From positions 6,386,001 through 6,450,000 of the forward strand of contig CAVNZM010000006.1 of NCBI GenBank assembly GCA_963693365.1: 64,000 nucleotides of DNA, read 5' to 3'. The DNA comes from Amoebidium appalachense. Its lineage: Eukaryota; Ichthyosporea. The notes beneath the pieces are model-generated. The model was given only the letters and a program-made list of their open reading frames with translations, made no database searches and was not told the DNA's origin. Both the position numbers and the translations under genes were made by a program. Of this stretch, positions 55,062-64,000 are shown in pieces (position 1 is the stretch's first letter; each line of letters opens with the position of its first letter).

Positions 55062-55902
55062 GTGGTGTGTGTGTGCGTGTGCATGTGTGTGTGCATGTGC
55101 ATGTGTGTGTGTGTGTGTGTGCGTGTGCGTGTGCATGTGCATGTGCATGTGTGTGTGTGTGTGTGTGTTCGGTGTGTTCGGTGTGTGCGTGTGTGTATGT
55201 GTGCCTGCACACGTATGCAGATGGATGTGGATGAGCATTTGTGTGTGTAACGTCGTGTGTGTGTGTGTGTTATCACACAACATGTACTATAAGGAGATTG
55301 TGAGAATATAGCTAAATTAACTTGAAAGCAAGAAAGTGAACGGAATTGGCGAGGGTTGGGTGTGCGGGTGGTGGTGTGGCTGGGTCACCGGACAGGATTT
55401 TGTAGTTGCAGTTTATTTGTGTTTGGAATCTGTCGTAACACGGTATTGTCAAAAAATGGACCCATTGGCAAGTTGTCTTTTTGATTCGGCGGTTGGTTGC
55501 TAAGACAGCTGTACGATGTCAGATGATGTGTACAGTTTCAAAAAAACTATTATACATAATGCGGATAAGGCAAAGGCCCGCAGCAAGTTTGTTGATTAGC
55601 TCTGGTTCTAAAACACTAATATATGCACAACGGTTTAAGAAAATGAAGTCAAGTCTATTCTCATGAAAACCATTGTGCCAGTCAACCCTAGGCTCCCCCC
55701 CTTCCCCCCCTCCCCAGATCTAGAAACATACCGTAGCACCTTACTGCTTAGGCTCTAATGCACTCACGTGCAATGGTTTGTAACTGATACGTAGCAATGA
55801 TCCCAGATGTGCCGCTCAGTTCTAGTGAGGCAGTTTATATGTGCTACCACGACAATTACAAGGTTATCTCGGCAAGAAATTGAATTGAAATGAATATTAT
55901 GC
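52415..55902. other. Intergenic between UPF0538 gene and transporter
   Basis: No gene seen. A T-run at 52459-52482, C-runs at 52708-52745 and 53084-53120, CA 52889-52975 and GT 54022-54187 occupy it, with mixed GT/CA at 54918-55272. Unique sequence lies at 53410-53950 and 55280-55760. The latter holds short frames without recognisable content. Confidence 0.55.
54022..54187. repeat. Long (GT)n microsatellite
   Basis: About 165 bp of GT with a few interruptions (GCGTCT at about 54081, GCGCGT at about 54108). Confidence 0.92.
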
Positions 55903-57570
55903 CTATGCCTGATATCCCGGCTTGTTCTCAGGCAGCGTGCGCAGGAACCCGCGCCACTCAATCTCCTCCTGCTGGTGCGTAAGGTACTCTACGCCCTTTG
56001 ACGTCGACGCCCGCAAAAGACGCTTTCCAGCGCGAATGCAGAACAGCTGCCCCTCGGTCCTCGGGAAAAGACAGTCGCGCACGTCGGTGTGGATAAACGG
56101 TGTCGCAATCACACCCAGCCAGATAATAACGGATATCCAGTAGTAGTTGATGTTGTACACTCTCAAGGAAGTCTTCCCGTATGTCGCCACCTGACTCTTG
56201 TAGATAGCGTTGAACGTCAGGCCGCCGACGACTCCAATCACGGACCAAGCGGTAAGGATGATTCCGTGAAGCGCGCCAATGTTCTTCGTTCCGAACTGGT
56301 CAGCGAGGAAGGCGGGGATAAGACCGAACCCACCACCGTAGAAGGAGGAGAGGAACCAAATACACACGACATAAGGCCAGAAGGCACCGTTCATAATCAT
56401 GGTAGGGGCGCAAAGTACAATGACGGCCTGGAAGACCAACGACACCATAAACAGCGGCTTGCGGCCGAAAAAGTCCGATGTAGCACCCATCAGAACACGA
56501 CCAGCCAGGTTGAAACCAGAGTTGACGGACACGACGGTAGAGGCGAGATCCGCATCCTTGCCGAACTGTTGCTGGCAAATGTCGGACAGTTTGGAGACGG
56601 TCAGTAGGCCAGCAATGGCGTTGGCCATGAGCATGCAATACATCAGGCGGTAGTCCCACGTGAACATGGCCTCAATAAGCGTCATCTTAATCTCCGGCTC
56701 GTGTAGGAACTCATTATCCGCGTTGTTGTCGATATCCATAACGGCGCCAATGTGTGTCGTAGTGGTGGGGGCACCGGTCTTAGCGTCTGATTTCGACATG
56801 TCGGGCGAAGGCTTGGAAGGGCCACCGTGTCCGTGGGGGTCGAACTTATCCCCGAGTTTCGCTTTCATGGCAAGAACAAAGTCCTCTGGAGGTGTGCGGA
56901 GGACCAGCGTGCAGGCCATCATGAGCACGTAGTAAATGGACCCGAGGATGATGAACGTCAGTGGGACGCCCTTGCCGACGATAAGTGCGTTTTGCACCTT
57001 GGCGGCAATCATCGATCCACCTCCAAACCCGCAAACGGCCAGGCCGGACACAACCCCACGGTAGTCGGGGAACCACTTCTGCAGAGGGGAAACGGGGCTG
57101 ATGTAGGACAGACCGAGGCCCATACCGCCAATGAAACCAAAGCCGATATACAGCAGAGGGAAGATGCCCTTGTAGACGGCTAAAGCTGCGAGGAGGTTAC
57201 CAGCGTAGTAGAGCGTGCTGGAGAGCATAAGAGCCTTACGCGGCCCCTCCCGTTCAAGCCAGGGGCCGAAAATCGCAGCAGAAGGGCCGAAGGTGCCGAC
57301 AGCCACATAGAAGGTGTTTGAGGCCATGCCGAGGTAGTCGGCGGGTGTCTTGCCGTTGACCATTGCAATGTGCTTCTCGATGGGGGTGTTGAAGACGGAC
57401 CATGCATAGAGAGAACCGACGCACAGTTGCACGAGCACGGCGGCAGGGAGAAGCATCAGGCGGTGGAAGGGGACCAGACCGAGGAGTTTCCGCTCCTCCT
57501 CCTCCTGCGCCGGTGTCCTGCGCTGGGTGGTATCGGAGTAGTGCCACAGAAACCACGACTTGAGGCCCAT
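55903..57570 (-). CDS. OFA-family MFS transporter (oxalate/formate antiporter-like)
   Basis: Single exon, 555 residues, ending in TAG. Twelve membrane segments are expected from hydrophobicity. Signature features of the oxalate:formate antiporter branch of the major facilitator superfamily are visible: VGSLYAWSVFN in the first helix (about 51-61), GMGLGLSYISPVSPLQKWFP (about 159-178) with DYRGVVSGLAVCGFGGG after it, and GRVLMGATSDFFGRKPLF in the second half (the inter-helix DxxGRK motif). A hydrophilic His/Gly/Asp-rich cytoplasmic loop (about 243-300) separates the halves. Family members exchange small mono- and dicarboxylates, but the substrate of eukaryotic members cannot be read from sequence. 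The ATG at 57570 follows a good TATA/CCAAT promoter. Confidence 0.92.
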   Translation of the reverse strand: MGLKSWFLWHYSDTTQRRTPAQEEEERKLLGLVPFHRLMLLPAAVLVQLCVGSLYAWSVFNTPIEKHIAMVNGKTPADYLGMASNTFYVAVGTFGPSAAIFGPWLEREGPRKALMLSSTLYYAGNLLAALAVYKGIFPLLYIGFGFIGGMGLGLSYISPVSPLQKWFPDYRGVVSGLAVCGFGGGSMIAAKVQNALIVGKGVPLTFIILGSIYYVLMMACTLVLRTPPEDFVLAMKAKLGDKFDPHGHGGPSKPSPDMSKSDAKTGAPTTTTHIGAVMDIDNNADNEFLHEPEIKMTLIEAMFTWDYRLMYCMLMANAIAGLLTVSKLSDICQQQFGKDADLASTVVSVNSGFNLAGRVLMGATSDFFGRKPLFMVSLVFQAVIVLCAPTMIMNGAFWPYVVCIWFLSSFYGGGFGLIPAFLADQFGTKNIGALHGIILTAWSVIGVVGGLTFNAIYKSQVATYGKTSLRVYNINYYWISVIIWLGVIATPFIHTDVRDCLFPRTEGQLFCIRAGKRLLRASTSKGVEYLTHQQEEIEWRGFLRTLPENKPGYQA

Positions 57571-57678
57571 TTTGTTGGTTGTTTATGAGGTGTTGCAATC
57601 GTGCCGTGGCGTGAAGATCGAGAGAGGCCGACTCAGCTCGTATGCCGGATTCTGAGTTTATGTGAACTTTAGGGCTCG

Positions 57679-57759
57679 TTTTTATAGCTTTTTGGAGCCT
57701 CCGATATTGCCTGCGTCAACCAATAAGAATGTGAGGCATTGGAACCAATTTCCGATTGG
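57679..57759 (-). promoter_or_regulatory. Promoter of the MFS transporter gene: TATA and CCAAT
   Basis: TATAAAAA on the minus strand at 57686-57679, about 110 bp before the ATG at 57570. CCAAT (ATTGG on plus) lies at 57755-57759. Confidence 0.6.
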
Positions 57760-59060
57760 CTGAGCTAACGAAGTGCAAAAGCCGCATTCGAATCAGGGTA
57801 TGAAACTCCTTTTTGGAAAGTGCCACTTTAGCAACTTTTCCGTTGCCCGAATGTGCCTAATAGAGCCACCAAACGTTTTTACGGGGTTTTCTTTTATATT
57901 TTGACTGTACTGAAGCCTTTGATTATGAAAATGTTGGGCCTAACATCAAATTTTTTCGGTGTTTCAGGAATAATGCTGTGGCCATAACCCGCCAAATTTC
58001 ACAGCCTGATTCGAATTCGCTATCATGGCATCAGCCAAAATTTCTGGCAAGAATGAAATGTAGGTAAGTCTAATGTAATTAGAGAACCTCAACACTGTTA
58101 GTTTGTGTTGTTTGTAAGTAGCACAATGTGCAGCACAAAATTACTGGTGAGCAATCAGCCATGGTTGACGCGTCCGTGATAAGGCTGATAATGCTTGCCA
58201 ACGAAAAGCATTCATTCTAAAAATAAATATCGAATTCTCTGTCATCAATATTGTTGACGATTCGATTCAAGTGGCCTGTAATGAGTACCGAATGGCGAGC
58301 GTGTTACATTATGTATATTATGCCACAAAAAAGAATTCCCCCCCCCCCCCCCCCCCCCCCCCCCCCTTCATATAATCAATATCAGTATATGTTTATTGTG
58401 TTCCACGCAACATGATATCCACAATTATGTGATTGTTTTCTGGCGTGCGTGCACCAATTCCATTCGAAACATCTAGAAATTCAATTCATATACTCGTCCA
58501 ATCATTCTATCAACATATCGCCCAGATTTCCCTCCCATTGGTGATTGTGGAATGTAAACACTAGCGGGGCTCGCATGATTGGGTTGCAGCACACTCCGAG
58601 GCTCCTTCCTTCGGCCTCTTTCCATGGCCAAGCTGGGGCCTGGCCCCACGAAAGGGCCGGGAAACACCAATGTTTGAAAGTTATCATGTAGGTACGGACC
58701 TACGTGACATACATGCAGAACCATGTATCAGCAGACCCAAAGTCCGTGATATGATACGGTGTGGCGTGTCCAGCTAGCGCTGCACGAGTTGGCCATGCAT
58801 ATGTATACGTATGTACCTATGTGTGTTCCAACTTCGAAAACTAGAAGTTCTAGAAGAATGGAAAGAGAAGAAGAGAGAGGGGAGGGGGGGGGGGGAGGTT
58901 TGGAGGTGCAATAATGTAGAGATGTTTCTTCTTGCAAAGAGAATTCACGAATTGCGGTATGATGGCTCAAGCACTTTAGACGTAGCACGCACCATGGGCA
59001 TTTCCGTGTACATGTCTGCTTGTTTACGTACGTGGCTTTCTTATTATTATCAAAAACAAG

Positions 59061-59111
59061 GGGCTTTTTTTGCCTCTGTAAAAAAAGCCCTAACAGAGGC
59101 AAAAAAAGCCC
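59061..59111. repeat. Perfect inverted repeat, 19-bp arms
   Basis: GGGCTTTTTTTGCCTCTGT at 59061-59079 pairs with its complement at 59093-59111 across a 13-base loop. The loop itself contains another AAAAAAAGCCC, so alternative pairings exist. Confidence 0.9.
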
Positions 59112-59882
59112 TACAAAACGAATGTATCACCGGTACTTATTCAAAATGGAGCCGTGCACATGCGCAGGCGGAGCGGAACTACTAGTGACTGCAGCTGCAT
59201 ATAGTTAGTAATACATCATTATCTCATGATCATTCTTCTGTTTCTTTAATGACATTCATGTCAGCCGTTATTTACTACACACCTTCGACAATATTTTATT
59301 AATACACTTCGCCTAATTCTGAGCTGATAAGAAAACACTGCCATGATGCCACAAGATATGCATAAGCGCTGCGCGCCGGGCTCCTACGTGCGCGCAACGA
59401 CATATTTGGGCTGAGCATTGGCTTTGTTACTATCATGATCAATCAACTCAATCACCAGCTGACTTGCATGCTATATAGTTGCAACTTGTGTCTGCAGGTG
59501 TGTATCTCGTGGGTCAGGTGCTCACGGTGGTGTTCTCACCCACTGCCGTGCAAATCCTATGCATGCAGGCCTGTATTCGGAGCAATCCCATTCGGACTTA
59601 CGCGTCGGGTCGACTGTGGCCGCGGTTGTGATCACAGGGAATCATAAGTATTATTAGAGTGCCTGCATAGTGCAAGTATCATCATGCACATTATATATAT
59701 ATGTAGGTCCGGGATACTATTGTACTTGCATATGCACCGGTTATAGCATTACAGTATAATAACCAGTGCGACTACGCCAAAGTTTTACACTGAAGAGGGT
59801 GCTTACTACTGCTGTGTGTAACTGCACTACGTATTTAACTATGTATATAGCTGCCTATTGTGGTCACATCCTTGAATTAATA

Positions 59883-59929
<47 letters not shown>

Positions 59930-60375
59930 ACAAAAAAAACAAAACAAAAAAAACAAAAACACCACTACCACCACTACCACCACAACCACCACGACCACCA
60001 CGACCACCACGACCACCACGACCAACACCGACCCATCCCCCCTGACTCCCCCCCTCCCCCCCTCCGACCCCCCCCCCCCCCCCTCCCTTCTCCCCCCCCC
60101 CCCCCTTCCCCCCCCCCCCCCCCCCCCGCCATGACCCCTCCCTTCCCACACGGTTTTTTCTCTTTAGCCCGCTGTTCCATTTTATTATCAATTTGTAACA
60201 TCTTCTGACCCACTTACTATGTTAAACGCCTATCCGACTTCCTATTGGGTCGGTAAAAGAATGGCTTGCGGGAGGATTTTATTATCACAAAGTTCTGTGA
60301 CAGGCTGGCAGGCTACTGTACCCGTGACAGGATCGCATGAGCCTGAGAAGCCTTGATGATTCGGCGTCATGCAAT

Positions 60376-60414
<39 letters not shown>

Positions 60415-60478
60415 AAAAAAAAAAAAAACAAAAAAACAAAAAAAAACCACACACACGCACGTGACACACACACACACA

Positions 60479-60516
<38 letters not shown>

Positions 60517-60528
60517 GTGACACACGTG

Positions 60529-60566
<38 letters not shown>

Positions 60567-60586
60567 GTGACACACTGGCACACCGT

Positions 60587-60619
<33 letters not shown>

Positions 60620-60933
60620 CACAAACAAAAAAAAACAAAACAAAAAAAAACAAAAAAAAAACAAGATAAATGAAATAAACAAATAAATAACCGGGAAAAC
60701 ATTATTGATACGAAAAAATATAGGAAGAAAGAAGGCCTTGATGATCTCGGGATAATCCAAGTGAATAATGGTGGTTAGGAAGAAAGACATATCCATATCA
60801 TGATCAGACTGCACGAAGCCTCCCCCCCCCCCCCCCCCTCCTCCCCCTTCCCTACACACACACAGGCACACACAGAGACACAAACAGTCTGAGACACACA
60901 CGCGCGAGCGCGTGCACGCACGCACGCACGCAC

Positions 60934-60934
<1 letters not shown>

Positions 60935-61020
<86 letters not shown>
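60935..61020. repeat. (CA)n microsatellite
   Basis: About 85 bp of uninterrupted CA within a longer CA-rich region starting at 60855. Confidence 0.92.
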
Positions 61021-61025
<5 letters not shown>

Positions 61026-61514
61026 TGCACACACACACACACACACATCTTTTTAACACATACACCATAACACACACACGGCTCCATTGGACAACTTCAG
61101 GAAAGATTACTAATTACATTTTGAACACATTGCATCTTATTGGGGGGCCACGGAGTTTCAGCGTGTATGGGCGGAACGAGAGAAAGGAATGCCTTAGGTT
61201 GGGCAAGAAAGACCGGGGTGGGCTGGGTGGGGTGGAGGGGGGGAAGGATTTCAAAGGGTACATAGTACTGGAGAGGAGCGGGGAAGGTTAGGGGGAGGGG
61301 TGGGGGGAAGGAGGAGAGGGCAGCAGAGGGAGTAGTTTCCCCCGGGGGGGGGGGGGGGGGGGGGGGGGTCGTGAGGGTACAGCCCCTACATGATATCAGC
61401 GGCTGCATTCATTTTTGCTGGCAATGTAATGGTACATTTGATATATATACTTGGGGTGAACCAAACAGAACCGTTGAGTCTGGCCTGCACATGCATTCGG
61501 CTATCAGTATCACC

Positions 61515-61740
61515 TACATCTTTATTTTAAAATTTATTCCGTTTTGTTTACGGAGGGACCCCCCCCTTGGGGCCCTCGTAGGAACTACCGTCTTCCACAC
61601 CGTGCGGCACCGACTGTACCCTAAATTTGGTGCTAAAGGTGCATTCAACTCAGCTAACACACCGTCACCAATCCTAACTATTAGTACATGCTTAGCCCAG
61701 GGTTTGCACTCCAGCCTCGCCGGGGGGAACATATTTTCAT
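61515..61740 (-). repeat. Dispersed retroposon-like repeat, copy B
   Basis: Diverged copy of 33800-34030 in the same orientation. Shared order: T-rich end, CCGTTTTGTT, GGAGG..CC..GGGGcCC, ACCGTCTTCCAC/TCCGCCTTCCAC, CACCGACTGT, then GCTAACACACC and TTAGCCCAGGGTTTGC. Confidence 0.65.
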
Positions 61741-62214
61741 CACCTACAGCTGCAATGTGCACGTGACTCGAAGCGGTTCAATGATTCTTGCTTTCACCGG
61801 GGAATGATTCTAGAGAGCTAATCGGTGTCAAAATGCGATGCACGCATGCACACTTAGAATTATGCCGTTATTACTGTATGACGGCACGGTGTTGAGATCC
61901 CAAGTTGGAGTGCATTCACACTGACAAACACACACATGGCTAGCCCTGTAATACTGCAGTAAATTAAATTGAATTAAATTTATATATCATCTTTGCCCGA
62001 ATTGTTCAGAACTTGTCAGTCACTCAGCAACGAATGAATCGCTCGGAATAAATTATCTTCATTACCCCCCCCCCCCCCCCCCCCCCCTCCCCCCCCCTTC
62101 TTTTATTATTTCTTATTTTTCTTGTTTTTAGTTCCTTGTTCCATAATGTCATATTTAAAGTTTTTAAGTTACCGTGTGTGCGCGCATGTGACGGTGTATG
62201 TGTGTGTGCGTGAC

Positions 62215-62268
<54 letters not shown>

Positions 62269-62474
62269 CGTGTGTGTGTGTGTGTGTGTGCGCGCGCGCG
62301 CGCGCGCGCGCGCACACGTGGTTTTGTGAGTGTGTGTGTTTGTGTGCGTATATGTGTGCGCCCGCGTGTGCGTGTGTGTGTGTTCTTGCCGCACGGCGTG
62401 CGTTTGCACATGTGCGTGTGTACGCACATTGCGTGCGTCACATGTGTGCGTGCGTGCGTGTGTGTATACCACGC

Positions 62475-62548
<74 letters not shown>

Positions 62549-62552
62549 TGTC

Positions 62553-62583
<31 letters not shown>

Positions 62584-62595
62584 GTGTGTGTATGT

Positions 62596-62638
<43 letters not shown>

Positions 62639-63859
62639 CGTGTGTGTATGTGTGTGCGCGCGCGAGCGGGCTGTGTGTGTGTTTGTGTGTGCGTTTACTG
62701 TGTGTTTGTGTGTGCGTTTACTGATGTAAACACCCAAGCCGCTTTCTGCGTGAGTTTGAGTAAGAGTGTGAATGTGTGTGTGTGTGTGTGTTTGTGTGTG
62801 TGTATGTACGCGCGCGCGTGTGTTTTGAGGGTGGGTTGGGCGTGAGGGGAAGGGGAGGAGAGGTGAACTGTGTGGGGTGGGGGGGCAGGGGAAGGGGAGG
62901 GGGGGGGGGGAAAGGGGGGAGTAGGGAGGGAGGGGGGAGAGGGTGCCGGATGTTGCGATTTGAGTGGAGAGGAAACGGAAATATGTGAAAGGGGAAGGTA
63001 AAGGGGGGGGAATGGTCCCCGAATGGACCGAAGGGAGAGAGAGGGGAGTGAAGGGCAGGGCCTAAAGGGACCGTCACTCCTGAGCGGGTCTCAGTCTGAG
63101 TCTGAGTCTGAGTTACAAATGTGCCTTGCACATGAGGTCTTGCTTTAAAGATGGGTCACAGGTTGAGAACACGGCATCTCGAAAGTTCAAGATGGCCGTG
63201 GTTGAGATGTACCCGACACTCTATTAAGAGCACATAGCACACAGACCACCACAGAGCTCGAGAACCCACCAGCTGTGACCACCTCTACACACTAAACACA
63301 AGGCTGGGAGGCCCCCGGGGCGCCAGACACAGCGAGAGTCTGATCTCACTGAGCTAATATTAGCTGCGCGCAACTAATTGACGGTGCGTGGATGGGGCCC
63401 TGAAACATGTGGGATCATTTCACTTTATTGGCCGCACTCTCCGGCCAATCCCAACATGTGCCCCATATGCATGACAAGTACATCATAAAACAGATGCGAC
63501 ACACCCCTTATTAGTGTTAACTACTACCCGACCACAGCCGCCAAAGCCACAGACCTTACAGACAACATATCCGAGACGACGAGGGAAAAAAAAAGGGGGG
63601 GGGGGGGGGAACAGAAAAATAAAAATAAGAATAAAAACCCAATCAATCAGGGTGTGAGGGTGGTCCCTTGTGTGACTTGTCGTCACGGTGGAGGGCGCCG
63701 CTCTCATCTGAGTTGTAGCCTGATTTGGTAGATAAATGGTGCTTGGACTTTCAATCAGATACGTCGAAAGGTGGTGCAGCGTGCACCAGCGGGGGGCCGT
63801 GTCACGGCCCTCTGACAAAGAGGGCCGTGGCCGCGTGCATCCGCCTGCCAGAGAAGGCC

Positions 63860-63890
<31 letters not shown>

Positions 63891-64000
63891 AAGAAAGAAA
63901 TGAAAAAGGCAGGGTGGCGAACGTGCGCAGATGTGTTGTAGACTATGGTTGTGATGAAAGGTCTTGTTGTGATCAAATTGAACGGTTCAGTGCGGGTTGT
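61741..64000. other. Window end: GT arrays and unique sequence, no gene seen
   Basis: C-run 62066-62098. GT arrays with CG-rich interruptions at 62215-62312 and 62478-62720. G-rich 62820-63060. A short GAGTCT triplication near 63095-63112. An A-run at 63860-63888. The minus-strand frame at 63483-63818 shows no recognisable domain. Confidence 0.55.

Larger units (their letters stand above)
57760..61514. other. Intergenic, no gene seen
   Basis: Mostly unique sequence to 59860 with one C-run (58339-58367) and a hairpin at 59061-59111. Then a C-run/A-run junction with ACC triplets (59884-60035), another C-run/A-run (60367-60428) and CA arrays (60445-60616, 60935-61020). The ~80-codon minus frame at 58473-58724 has no recognisable domain. 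Confidence 0.55.

Noticed and set aside
58473-58724. 83-codon minus-strand frame
   Set aside because: No recognisable domain and no promoter. Probably chance or an old repeat fragment.

Overview
The window is nuclear DNA of a eukaryote with spliceosomal GT-AG introns and the standard genetic code (TAA, TAG and TGA all end convincing proteins). Protein content (kinesin-14, an UPF0538/C2orf76 homologue, an OFA-type MFS carrier, a secreted PA14/vWD/EGF/SdrD-like mosaic protein, a chromodomain Ty3/gypsy element, an endonuclease-type LINE) suggests a unicellular relative of animals or another protist with an animal-like secreted repertoire. The exact lineage is inference and not secure. Introns and intergenic DNA are packed with long poly(C)/poly(G) runs and CA/GT and CT dinucleotide arrays, which create most long open frames in the window. 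Those frames are not genes.

Layout. 1-8358 (+): nine exons of a kinesin-14, its 5' end outside the window. One intron holds a 718-bp foldback element with a 9-bp target duplication. Another intron has a decayed copy of an exon start, and the exon encoding the last part of the motor core is followed by two partial copies. 10471-13996 (+): a LINE with endonuclease, reverse transcriptase and a poly(A) tail. 15644-29862 (+): a secreted PA14 / vWD / EGF / SdrD-like protein gene, split inside a coding exon by an antisense 8.2-kb chromovirus (16705-24948) with LTRs that look identical and a 5-bp target duplication. 35273-36479 (-): a two-exon gene for an unrecognised short-repeat protein. 42401-44317 (-): a single-exon type I membrane protein. 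46845-52414 (-): a five-exon UPF0538/C2orf76 homologue with exons of 38-127 bp inside 5.6 kb of simple repeats. 55903-57570 (-): a single-exon OFA-family MFS transporter. The remaining DNA is simple repeats plus at least two dispersed repeat families.

No operon or pathway links the host genes. Four of them (PA14 gene, repeat protein, membrane protein, transporter) share a visible promoter layout: a TATAAA-type box about 110-240 bp before the ATG and one or two CCAAT/ATTGG boxes further upstream. The main biological stories are the recent retroelement disruption of the mosaic secreted gene, repeated partial exon duplication in the kinesin gene, and a very small conserved gene spread through repeat-filled introns.
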